From: Flavobacteriales bacterium
GTDB lineage: Bacteria; Bacteroidota; Bacteroidia; Flavobacteriales_D; Sanyastnellaceae
Assembly: GCA_018402085.1 (NCBI GenBank)
Contig: JAGYJM010000001.1
Span: 154,562-218,561, forward strand
Direction of reading: 5' to 3'
Length of the DNA stretch: 64,000 bases
The notes beneath the pieces were generated by a model. It was not told the DNA's origin. It was given only the letters and a program-made list of their open reading frames with translations, and did not search any database. Both the position numbers and the translations under genes were made by a program. Shown here in pieces: positions 1-7,240 of this stretch. Numbering within the stretch: the stretch's first letter is position 1; each line of letters starts with the position of its first letter.

Positions 1-798
1 GCATTGATGGTGCTTAAAGTTGTTGCTACAGGCATTACGCTCGGCGCCGGAGGCGTTGGAGGGATTTTCGCACCAACCTTATTCATGGGGGGTACCCTGG
101 GCTACCTGTTTGCCAAAGTGCTCGATCGGGGGCAGCTGATCGCAGCCTTGCCCGTTGGCAACTTTGCATTGTTGGGTATGGCCGGATTGATGGCAGGGGT
201 GCTCCATGCCCCGCTGACCTCCATCTTTTTAATTGCCGAAATCAGTGGGGGGTATGACTTGTTCGTTCCCCTGATGTTGACCGCCGGAATTGCATACTAT
301 ACCAGTAGGCTCTCCGGAAAGCACACCATCTATACCCGCGAACTTGCCGAACGAGGAGAGTTGATCACCCACAATAAAGATCAGGCGGTACTTACGCTAA
401 TGAACCTGCGTGATGAGGTCGAAAGCAATTTTACCAAAGTGAAGCCAGAAGATACACTCCGAGACTTGGTCAGGGCCGTTAGCAGTAGCAAGAGAAACCT
501 TTTTCCGGTGGTTGATCACGATGAAAAACTTCTGGGTATTGTCTTGCTCGATGACATACGTCCGATCATGTTCAATACAAACCTCTATGATGAAGTGAAG
601 GTACATGAACTCATGACCCTGCCACCTGAAGTGATCCAGATGAATGATCGGATGGAACGTGTGGTGCGGAAATTTGATGAGTCAGGAGCATGGAACCTTC
701 CTGTGGTGGATGACTCAGGAAAGTATCTTGGTTTCGTAAGTAAATCGCGGATGTTCTCAGCATACAGGGAGGTACTCATGCAGGTCACCTCTGAATAA
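1..798 (+). CDS. ClC-family chloride channel/transporter with tandem CBS domains (5' end missing)
   Basis: The C-terminal part of a ClC anion channel or H+/Cl- exchanger; the gene begins before the window. Codons are open from base 1 and end in TAA at 796-798. Fragment residues 20-25 read GGIFAP, the ClC selectivity-filter motif (GxFxP class), followed by hydrophobic membrane helices to about residue 105. Two CBS domains follow (about 140-195 and 205-260) with typical FPVVD and LPVVDD strands; these usually bind adenine nucleotides and gate transport. Inner-membrane protein. It ends in a strong terminator shared with the convergent peroxidase gene. The family call is firm; channel versus exchanger cannot be decided from this fragment. 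Confidence 0.93.
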   Translation, partial: ALMVLKVVATGITLGAGGVGGIFAPTLFMGGTLGYLFAKVLDRGQLIAALPVGNFALLGMAGLMAGVLHAPLTSIFLIAEISGGYDLFVPLMLTAGIAYYTSRLSGKHTIYTRELAERGELITHNKDQAVLTLMNLRDEVESNFTKVKPEDTLRDLVRAVSSSKRNLFPVVDHDEKLLGIVLLDDIRPIMFNTNLYDEVKVHELMTLPPEVIQMNDRMERVVRKFDESGAWNLPVVDDSGKYLGFVSKSRMFSAYREVLMQVTSE

Positions 799-829
799 AA
801 AAACGCCCCTCGGTCAGAGGAGCGTTTTT
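799..829. terminator. Bidirectional intrinsic terminator
   Basis: A-run, a stem CGCcCCTC / GAGGaGCG around loop ggtca, then a T-run. It lies between the convergent ClC gene and the di-heme peroxidase gene and has U-tracts on both strands, so it can end both transcripts. Confidence 0.85.
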
Positions 830-857
830 ATTATCCTGCCGTCAGGCAGTAAATCTT

Positions 858-2231
858 TTATTCTATACAGCCTTGATCTATTTGCGAAACTGCGTCGTTG
901 TTCGGGAAGCAGAATCCGGAAGGCAAATCCTGCGGAACATAACGAAACAAATTTGGATCGTACAGCGCGTCCTCAACGAAGTTGGTAAGGTCTGTGATCT
1001 CTTGCTCAGTGAGGTTGAGAGGATGGAATTCTTCTGACAATTGTGATTCCGGAACCTCGGGATTTTCCGGAATGGCGTTGTTTTTGTACTCAATTACCGC
1101 GCGAACGCTGTTGAGGGTTCCTCCGTGCCCGAAGAATGGCGAATCTTTTAGGTTGTAGAGCTGGGGGGTCTTGAACCTGTAGTATTCAGAAGGGTTGCCC
1201 GTGAATCCACCACGACCGAGGTCTTCATTATTCTGCCCTTCACTGTTAAGAATATCAGGCCCGTCGAGGTCTTCCATACCGAGCGCGTGAAAAGACATGC
1301 TACTAAGTGCAGGCCCCGTGTGACAGTTTGAGCATTCCGCCTTTCCGAAGAACAGCACTGCACCGCGCTTTTCGCTATCGCTGAGCGCGCTCATGTTACC
1401 GCGCAGGTATTCTTGCCAGGGCGCCTGGTTCGAAAGAATGGTACGCTCGTAGGCTGCAATAGCCAAGCCTGCGGTACGTTGTGTGTAGCGCGTAGCCTGC
1501 GGCCAACCCGGAAATGCAATGTCAAAAAGATCTTCGTAGATGCTGAACTCCTGACAAACCTGCTCATCTACAACCTGGCGGTGCACGGTCAATCCTGCGA
1601 TCGCTTGAATTTCCAGTCCCTGATGGCCAAAGTTATTGTTGAAAATAGGGGTGCCGGGCGTCCACTGGCTTTGTGTGCCCTCGTTCATGCCCTGCGCACC
1701 AAATTGCCCGTTCCAGAGCATGACTTCCTGGTAGGCACCATTCATCGCTGTTGGGGTGCGGATCGGTTGCGTGTCGATGCTATCTGTTGGGTACTCAGGG
1801 TGAGGCTCTCTTGATTCACCGGCAAGACCGAAGCCAATGCCTCCTTCACCCAAACCCTGTCGTCGGTTTGCCTGGAATCCCGCAGCGGCGTGGTGACATG
1901 TGGCACATGAGTACGTTTGGTCTCCTACTCCATCCATGCGCGGATTAAGACCGATACCCGTCTCATGAAAGAGCAACTTACCCAGCTTCACCTTGGTTTG
2001 ATTAAGGGGGTTGGTAGGGTCTTGTGGAATGTTAGCGTAATCGTTTTCGCTGGGAAGAATGAAATAATCCAGACCCTGCCCATTGGAGGCTTCCTCCAGC
2101 AGGGGGATAAGCTGAGCGTCTAGATTCGTCTGCTCCTCTGTAATCTCCTGTGGGTGGTTCTTTTTGCAACTGCTGAGCCCCAGGCTCACCAAAACTGCAA
2201 GAAAGAGCACCTTGCTGATCATGAATTTCAT
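858..2231 (-). CDS. Di-heme cytochrome c peroxidase (MauG/CcpA family) lipoprotein
   Basis: 457 aa. The signal peptide ends in a lipobox (LGLSS-C, Cys22), so this is probably a periplasmic lipoprotein. Two c-type heme sites are visible: CATCH near residue 110 and CSNCH near residue 300, the spacing expected of bacterial di-heme peroxidases that reduce H2O2 with electrons from small cytochromes. Some MauG relatives instead modify proteins or small molecules, so the substrate is uncertain. The gene stands alone: a TAnnTTTG-type box lies upstream at 2267-2274 and a terminator lies downstream. Confidence 0.9.
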   Translation of the reverse strand: MKFMISKVLFLAVLVSLGLSSCKKNHPQEITEEQTNLDAQLIPLLEEASNGQGLDYFILPSENDYANIPQDPTNPLNQTKVKLGKLLFHETGIGLNPRMDGVGDQTYSCATCHHAAAGFQANRRQGLGEGGIGFGLAGESREPHPEYPTDSIDTQPIRTPTAMNGAYQEVMLWNGQFGAQGMNEGTQSQWTPGTPIFNNNFGHQGLEIQAIAGLTVHRQVVDEQVCQEFSIYEDLFDIAFPGWPQATRYTQRTAGLAIAAYERTILSNQAPWQEYLRGNMSALSDSEKRGAVLFFGKAECSNCHTGPALSSMSFHALGMEDLDGPDILNSEGQNNEDLGRGGFTGNPSEYYRFKTPQLYNLKDSPFFGHGGTLNSVRAVIEYKNNAIPENPEVPESQLSEEFHPLNLTEQEITDLTNFVEDALYDPNLFRYVPQDLPSGFCFPNNDAVSQIDQGCIE

Positions 2232-2266
2232 TAGACGAGTGTTTAAGTATTTCAGTTGAGAGGTAG

Positions 2267-2274
2267 CAAATTTA
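2267..2274 (-). promoter_or_regulatory. Bacteroidota -7 promoter box for the di-heme peroxidase
   Basis: The minus strand reads TAAATTTG, an exact TAnnTTTG match, 35 nt upstream of the ATG at 2231. No clear -33 TTG is required for the call; it rests on the box and its position. Confidence 0.55.
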
Positions 2275-2308
2275 CAAAAATCAGTCGATAAACTGTGTAA
2301 AATCCTCG

Positions 2309-3076
2309 TTAAGTGTCCTGAAGAAAGGTACGAGTGATATCAAGAAAGGTTTCAGGAGCATCCGCGTGAAGCCAGTGTCCGGCGCCTTCTATCGTTTCCA
2401 GGCGGTGATTTGGAAAGTAGTGATCCAGGAATTGCTGGTCTTCATCCTTGATATAATCTGACAGTGCGCCGCGCACAAAGAGGGTGTCTGCAAGGCCAAT
2501 GCCTTGTTCGGTTTCATCCACGATGTCTTCAATGTGTGCATTGATGGCATCCACGTTGAAGCGCCAGGCGAGCTGACCTTTCTCTTTCCAGTAAAGATTT
2601 TTAAGGAGAAACTGGCGTATAGCCTTCTCTGAGATGAACCCGGCCAGGTGCCGGTCTACCGCAGAGCGTTTTCCGAGCGCGCTCAGGTCTGCCGAAGTAA
2701 GTGCTTTCAGAATTGTGCCATGATGAGGAGGGTATGGCTTTGGTGCCATATCTGCCACGATCAGTTTGTCAATTATCGCGCCATGGTCTGCTGCAAAGAG
2801 CATGGCCGTTTTCCCACCCATTGAATGCCCGATAATACGCAGGTGGTCAAGCGCGTGGTCTTCGGTGAATTCAAGCAGGTCATCAGCCATCAGGCGGTAA
2901 CTGAATGCTTCTGAATGAGGCGAACGTCCGTGGTTGCGTTGGTCAACAAGGTAAACGGAATGATTCTCTGCGTAATGGCGAGCAAGGGTCTGCCAGTTAT
3001 CTCCCGAGCCGAAAAGCCCGTGCAGAATGATGAGCGGCGGACCATTTTCTCCGATTTTTCGGTAGTGTAGCTTCAT
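2309..3076 (-). CDS. Alpha/beta-fold hydrolase, YbfF-type esterase
   Basis: 255 aa, cytoplasmic, without a signal peptide. The serine-hydrolase elements are in order: an oxyanion segment [11 protein letters not shown] (19-29), nucleophile Ser85 in GHSMGG, an Asp near residue 207 and His in GAGHWLH near residue 235. The DQRNHGRS segment is typical of the YbfF/EPHD11-like esterases. Natural substrate unknown (acyl-CoA and short-chain ester hydrolysis is seen in E. coli YbfF). Its start overlaps the pdxJ stop by 4 bp (ATGA), so the two are translationally coupled. The pairing with pdxJ does not itself explain its role. Confidence 0.85.
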   Translation of the reverse strand: MKLHYRKIGENGPPLIILHGLFGSGDNWQTLARHYAENHSVYLVDQRNHGRSPHSEAFSYRLMADDLLEFTEDHALDHLRIIGHSMGGKTAMLFAADHGAIIDKLIVADMAPKPYPPHHGTILKALTSADLSALGKRSAVDRHLAGFISEKAIRQFLLKNLYWKEKGQLAWRFNVDAINAHIEDIVDETEQGIGLADTLFVRGALSDYIKDEDQQFLDHYFPNHRLETIEGAGHWLHADAPETFLDITRTFLQDT

Positions 3077-3804
3077 GATTTTCGGAGTTCGTGCAGGTAG
3101 CGTTGAATGGTGTTTTCCAATCCGAGGTACAGCGCATCGCTGATCAGAGCGTGCCCAATTGAAACTTCAAGAAGCCCCGGAACATTCATGGCGAAATAGT
3201 TCAGATTGTCGAGGTTCAGGTCATGCCCGGCGTTAATGCCAAGACCAAGCCGTCCGGCCGCTTTCGCGGCCAAAACATAAGGAGCCACAGCTTTGTCAGG
3301 ATTCTTTTCAAACGCGTTTGCATACGCCTCTGTGTAAAGTTCTATCCGGTCGGCCCCGGTCTCGGCAGCTGCAGCGATAAGCGCTTCATCGGTATCTATG
3401 AAAAGACTAACACGTATGTTGTTCCGGTGTAGGCGCTCAACTACTCCTTTTAGCAAGTTATGTTCTGCAAGCGTATTCCAGCCGGCATTGCTGGTCAGCA
3501 CATCAGGGGCGTCGGGTACCAGTGTTACCTGAGCCGGACAAACTTCTTCAGCGAGCTGAAGGAAGTCTTCAGTAGGATATCCTTCAATATTGAACTCGGT
3601 TGCCACAACCCGGCTCAATTGTCGCACATCTTCGTACCTGATGTGGCGCTCATCAGGCCGGGGATGAACAGTGATGCCCTGTGCACCAAAAGATTCTGCA
3701 TTTTTCGCGGCGAGTACCACGTCAGGAATACGTCCTCCACGCGCATTGCGGAGCGTGGCTATCTTATTGATGTTGACACTAAGTTTGGGGTGCGTTTCAT
3801 TCAT
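3073..3804 (-). CDS. pdxJ: Pyridoxine 5'-phosphate synthase
   Basis: 243 aa, the family's normal length. It condenses 1-deoxyxylulose 5-phosphate with 3-amino-2-oxopropyl phosphate in DXP-dependent vitamin B6 synthesis. Visible family signatures: the N-terminal [17 protein letters not shown] strand, [10 protein letters not shown] near residue 46, EGYPTEDF, and INAGHDLN near residue 190. TIM-barrel cytosolic enzyme. First gene of a two-gene operon with the esterase. Residues 180-187 (LAAKAAGR) are encoded by a GC-rich hairpin that looks like a decayed copy of the palindromic repeat described elsewhere in this annotation. Confidence 0.97.
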   Translation of the reverse strand: MNETHPKLSVNINKIATLRNARGGRIPDVVLAAKNAESFGAQGITVHPRPDERHIRYEDVRQLSRVVATEFNIEGYPTEDFLQLAEEVCPAQVTLVPDAPDVLTSNAGWNTLAEHNLLKGVVERLHRNNIRVSLFIDTDEALIAAAAETGADRIELYTEAYANAFEKNPDKAVAPYVLAAKAAGRLGLGINAGHDLNLDNLNYFAMNVPGLLEVSIGHALISDALYLGLENTIQRYLHELRKS

Positions 3805-3866
3805 AAAGAGTAAACAACTTTTGAAAAAATCCGTTCAATAAGAAACGGGTGACGTCTGCACTGCGT

Positions 3867-3874
3867 TACCTTTA
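3867..3874 (+). promoter_or_regulatory. -7 promoter box for the CBS-domain gene
   Basis: TACCTTTA, one base off TAnnTTTG, 31 nt before the ATG at 3906. It lies downstream of the alternative GTG at 3849, which therefore could not be on this transcript. Confidence 0.5.
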
Positions 3875-3905
3875 CAAAGGTACAACCCCACGAAAGTCTG
3901 AACGA

Positions 3906-4562
3906 ATGCTGATTGAAGAGATTGCAAATGCGGAAGTGCCGGCCCTTGTGACCGAAGATAAAATCGAGACCGCGCTCCAGTACATGGAAGACTGGAAGGT
4001 CAGTCATCTGCCGGTGGTAGAACGCAACCGGTATATCGGCTTGCTTGATGAGTCTGCGCTTGTAGGGCTCGAGGGCAACCATATTAAAGTCAGTGAGTTT
4101 GAGCTGCTTGATGTGTCGGTAGACCCGAAGCAGCACCTCTTTGAAGCCATCCGGGTAATGACCGATTACAAACTCAGCCTGCTGCCGGTGGTAGATAATG
4201 CACAAATGTTCATTGGGGAAATACAGCCATCAGGCATCATGGCTTGCCTTGCTGACTTATCAGCCGTTCGCGAAGACGGCTCCGTGATCGTGCTTGAAAT
4301 GGCAGACGTTGACTATTCGCTTTCAGATATTGGCAGGCACGTGGAAGAAAATGACGCGAAAATTTACAGCGCTTTTGTATCGCGACTTGGCGGTGGTAGA
4401 ATGATCGAGGTAACGCTTAAGATCAACCGCGATAACATACGAGGGGTCATTCAGACGCTTCAACGCCACGAGTACAAGATCAAGGCCTTCTATGATGCGC
4501 CCAGTTATGAAGCGGATATCCGTAACCGTTACGAAGAACTTATGCGGTACCTGAACATCTGA
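3906..4562 (+). CDS. CBS-domain protein with a C-terminal ACT-like region
   Basis: 218 aa from the ATG at 3906. An in-frame GTG at 3849 would add 19 residues, but it lies upstream of the probable promoter box, and orthologues as I remember them begin MLI(K/E)(D/E). Two CBS modules (about 8-60 and 68-120; strands SHLPVVE and SLLPVVD) are followed by a beta-alpha-beta ACT-like region (about 130-215). Probably a cytoplasmic nucleotide- or ligand-sensing protein. In Flavobacteriales this gene habitually sits just before nadK, as here, but its exact function is not known to me. Confidence 0.85.
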   Translation: MLIEEIANAEVPALVTEDKIETALQYMEDWKVSHLPVVERNRYIGLLDESALVGLEGNHIKVSEFELLDVSVDPKQHLFEAIRVMTDYKLSLLPVVDNAQMFIGEIQPSGIMACLADLSAVREDGSVIVLEMADVDYSLSDIGRHVEENDAKIYSAFVSRLGGGRMIEVTLKINRDNIRGVIQTLQRHEYKIKAFYDAPSYEADIRNRYEELMRYLNI

Positions 4563-4575
4563 GAAAATCCTCCCT

Positions 4576-4583
4576 TACCTTCG
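4576..4583 (+). promoter_or_regulatory. -7 promoter box placed 4 nt before the nadK ATG
   Basis: TACCTTCG followed by CCAC and then the ATG at 4588. With the usual Bacteroidota box-to-start-site distance, transcription would begin at or next to the start codon, giving a leaderless mRNA. Confidence 0.6.
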
Positions 4584-4587
4584 CCAC

Positions 4588-5466
4588 ATGCAGATTGCTG
4601 TTTTTGGTAAACGCTTTGATCCCTCTTATGATCGCTCCATTGCTTTTTTGTTGAATGAGCTCATTGACAGAGGATATGATCTCATTTTTGACGAAGACCT
4701 GGTGCGATTTCTTAAAAAGCGAGAGCTCTTTCCACCGCATAAACACGAGGTTTTCCCGGCAGGTGAGCCGCTTGCGGGTGTTGATCTACTGATTTCTATA
4801 GGGGGTGATGGTACCCTCCTGGATACCCTGACCATTGTTCGCGACTCAGGTATTCCAGTGCTGGGAGTGAATACGGGTCGACTTGGGTTTCTTTCAAATA
4901 TTGCCTGCGACAAAATCGGCGACGCCCTTGACGCTTTCGAAAATGAAGCATATACCATCGATGAAAGGTCATTGATTCATGTGGATGTAAAAGATGTACT
5001 GAACGGTGCTTTCCCCTACGCACTTAATGAGGTTACCATCCATAAAAAAGATGACGCTTCAATGGTGACGGTGAACGCGGCCATGGATGGCATCTTCATC
5101 AACAAGTACTGGGCTGACGGCTTGATCGTTTCAACTCCTACCGGGTCTACCGCATATTCACTCAGTTGTGGCGGGCCAATCGTAATGCCGGGTTCGAAGA
5201 ACCTGATACTGACACCGATTGCCCCTCACAACCTGAATGTGCGCCCGCTGGTGGTGCCAAACGATTCAACCATTCGTTTGTCGGCCTCAGGAAGAGCGCC
5301 CGGCTATTTACTGACCATTGACTCACAGTCTTTTGAGCTGCCCCCTGACCATGAGGTAGCACTGCGCACAGCACCATTCACCATGCGCCTGGTGAACCTG
5401 GAAGGGCAACACTTCTTTCAGACCATACGCAACAAGATGCTCTGGGGGCTTGATAAGCGGAATTAA
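4588..5466 (+). CDS. nadK: NAD kinase
   Basis: 292 aa. Phosphorylates NAD+ to NADP+ in the cytosol. Family motifs are intact: GGDGT at 72-76 (ATP and metal binding), the LNEV segment near residue 150, and the glycine-rich TPTGSTAYSLSCGGPI segment near residue 185 that contacts NAD. Length is normal for bacterial NadK. The start is fixed by a promoter box 4 nt upstream. Only 49 bp separate its stop from the preferred start of the following barrel gene. Confidence 0.97.
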   Translation: MQIAVFGKRFDPSYDRSIAFLLNELIDRGYDLIFDEDLVRFLKKRELFPPHKHEVFPAGEPLAGVDLLISIGGDGTLLDTLTIVRDSGIPVLGVNTGRLGFLSNIACDKIGDALDAFENEAYTIDERSLIHVDVKDVLNGAFPYALNEVTIHKKDDASMVTVNAAMDGIFINKYWADGLIVSTPTGSTAYSLSCGGPIVMPGSKNLILTPIAPHNLNVRPLVVPNDSTIRLSASGRAPGYLLTIDSQSFELPPDHEVALRTAPFTMRLVNLEGQHFFQTIRNKMLWGLDKRN

Positions 5467-5480
5467 ATACTTGATTCACG

Positions 5481-5488
5481 TACTTTTG
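5481..5488 (+). promoter_or_regulatory. -7 promoter box for the DUF6089 barrel gene
   Basis: TACTTTTG, an exact TAnnTTTG match, 27 nt before the ATG at 5516. It argues against the in-frame upstream start at 5450. Confidence 0.55.
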
Positions 5489-5515
5489 CAACAACTTTCT
5501 CAAATCTCCGTTTTA

Positions 5516-6373
5516 ATGCACGGTATGCGATTACTCCAAACAGCTGTAGTTTCCTGTGTCATGCTGCTCATTACGTTGCCGGCAAACGCCCAGGGTAAGA
5601 AGTTTGATCAAAGTCGAGAGTTCGGCTTGGTGGGGGGTACAGCGTATTACTTAGGTGATATCAACCCTTACCAGCATTTTGGAGGCACACTACACCCGGG
5701 TTTCGGTGCAATGTACCGTGAAAACCTCGATAAGCGCTGGTCAGTCAAAGCACAAGTCTTTTATGGTATGGTGGAAGCCTCTGACGCGGATGCAGATGAT
5801 GCCTGGCGACAGAACCGAAACCTGAGTTTCAGAAACGAAATCATTGAGGGCTCTGTCACCGTGGAGTTGAATTACCTCGATTATCAGATCGGAAACAAGA
5901 AAAACCCGATATCGCCCTATCTCTTCGCGGGTATCGGCTTCTATTCACACAAACCTCAAGCGCAATATCGCGGACGATGGTACGAACTGCAGCCGTTGGG
6001 TACAGAAGGACAGGGCACGACAGAAGGGGAGGAGCCTTATTCGCTGAATGGTATCTGCTTGCCCTTTGGCGCAGGGCTCAAAGCAAACCTGTTTAGTATT
6101 GTGGCCGTTTCACTCGAGTGGGGCATGCGGAAAATCTACACAGATTACCTCGATGACGTGAGCACCACCTACGCAAATCCTGCCGTACTTGCTGAAGAAA
6201 ACGGTGAGCTCTCATTAATTCTTGGAAATCGGAGTGAGAGTTTTCCGGAAGGCCTTGACAGCTATGCCGGACTTCAGCGGGGTGATCCCGGACGCAATGA
6301 CTGGTACGTGTTCACTACGCTTACCATCTCTATCCGCCTTGGAAAGCCACCAACTACCTGCTGGAATCAGTAA
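5516..6373 (+). CDS. DUF6089-family outer-membrane beta-barrel protein
   Basis: 285 aa from ATG 5516 (a second ATG at 5525 is also possible). A signal peptide ends at ANAQ. The mature part opens with EFGLVGGTAYYLGDINP, the hallmark of the Bacteroidota family that lies between nadK and uppS, and alternating amphipathic strands suggest an 8- to 10-strand barrel. Its fixed place next to uppS-bamA suggests a role in envelope biogenesis, but no activity is established. The two-codon LxG/YxxP features match the family rather than generic OmpA-like barrels. Confidence 0.82.
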   Translation: MHGMRLLQTAVVSCVMLLITLPANAQGKKFDQSREFGLVGGTAYYLGDINPYQHFGGTLHPGFGAMYRENLDKRWSVKAQVFYGMVEASDADADDAWRQNRNLSFRNEIIEGSVTVELNYLDYQIGNKKNPISPYLFAGIGFYSHKPQAQYRGRWYELQPLGTEGQGTTEGEEPYSLNGICLPFGAGLKANLFSIVAVSLEWGMRKIYTDYLDDVSTTYANPAVLAEENGELSLILGNRSESFPEGLDSYAGLQRGDPGRNDWYVFTTLTISIRLGKPPTTCWNQ

Positions 6374-6388
6374 GAATTCAAATTTGGG

Positions 6389-6396
6389 TACCTTTG
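6389..6396 (+). promoter_or_regulatory. -7 promoter box upstream of uppS-bamA-ompH
   Basis: TACCTTTG, an exact consensus match, about 100 nt upstream of uppS. It would give the envelope operon a leader of roughly 95 nt, much longer than those of neighbouring genes. The leader contains an inverted repeat, cgtgatgcttttcacg (6447-6462). Confidence 0.55.
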
Positions 6397-6496
6397 CGCC
6401 CCAAACAGACAATGAACCTTGTTAAATTGTCTGAATGGCGAATAACGTGATGCTTTTCACGTTACTGCTATGACCGGATAGAAGCGCTACTGCCTT

Positions 6497-7240
6497 ATGG
6501 TGGATATCGAAGGTATAGACCAAAACAACATACCGAATCATGTTGCCATTATCATGGACGGCAACGGACGCTGGGCGCGTGAGAAGGGGCATGAACGGAT
6601 TTTCGGCCACCTCAACGGCGTTGAGGCTGTGCGCGCATCGCTAAAAGCAGCGCGCAAAATCGGTGTGAAATTTCTTACACTCTATGCATTTTCAACTGAA
6701 AACTGGAACCGCCCGAAAGAGGAGGTTGATGCGCTCATGGACCTGCTCGTGAAAACGATCGTCGAAGAAGTCAAAGACCTTCATGAGAATAAGGTGAAAC
6801 TACGTGCAATTGGGAGCCTTGATAGCTTGCCTGAAGCTTGTCGGAAGGAGTTGGATGAAGCAGTTGAGCAAACCAAAGATAATGGTGAGGTAGAACTCGT
6901 ACTGGCGCTCTCCTACAGCGCACGATGGGAAATTGTTGAAGCCATTCGAAAAATTGCCGCGTCTGACGTGAAAAGCGAAGATATCGATGAAAGCCTTGTA
7001 GCAGAATACCTCGCCACACGCGACCTTCCTGATCCTGAGCTTATGATCCGTACCAGCGGTGAACAGCGGATCAGCAACTTTCTCTTGTGGCAAATCGCCT
7101 ATTCCGAATTGTATTTTACACCTAAATTCTGGCCGGATTTTCGCGAAGATGACTTCTATGATGCCATCCGTGATTATCAGCGCCGCCAGCGCCGTTTCGG
7201 CAAAACCTCCGAGCAGGTGATAATCCCTGAACAGGAATGA
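6497..7240 (+). CDS. uppS: Isoprenyl transferase (di-trans,poly-cis undecaprenyl diphosphate synthase)
   Basis: 247 aa. Elongates farnesyl diphosphate with isopentenyl diphosphate to the C55 lipid carrier for peptidoglycan and O-antigen. Catalytic MDGNGRWA starts at residue 20 (Asp21), then the FSTENW segment and the C-terminal RTSGEQRISNFLLWQIAYSE substrate-binding region. Cytosolic, membrane-associated. The stop overlaps the bamA start by 4 bp (ATGA), indicating coupled translation of lipid-carrier and outer-membrane assembly genes, as in other Bacteroidota. Confidence 0.97.
   Translation: MVDIEGIDQNNIPNHVAIIMDGNGRWAREKGHERIFGHLNGVEAVRASLKAARKIGVKFLTLYAFSTENWNRPKEEVDALMDLLVKTIVEEVKDLHENKVKLRAIGSLDSLPEACRKELDEAVEQTKDNGEVELVLALSYSARWEIVEAIRKIAASDVKSEDIDESLVAEYLATRDLPDPELMIRTSGEQRISNFLLWQIAYSELYFTPKFWPDFREDDFYDAIRDYQRRQRRFGKTSEQVIIPEQE

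Noticed and set aside
834-852. Hairpin CTGCC-GTCA-GGCAG next to the ClC terminator
   Set aside because: Loop GTCA and foot do not match the family; no T-run. Treated as chance or part of the terminator region.
3250-3271. Hairpin GGCCGC-GAAA-GCGGCC inside pdxJ, in the same frame as the coding repeats
   Set aside because: The stem and loop fit the repeat family, but the following bases are GGACGG instead of GATG, and the encoded helix LAAKAAGR is plausible for PdxJ itself. Kept only as a possible decayed copy.
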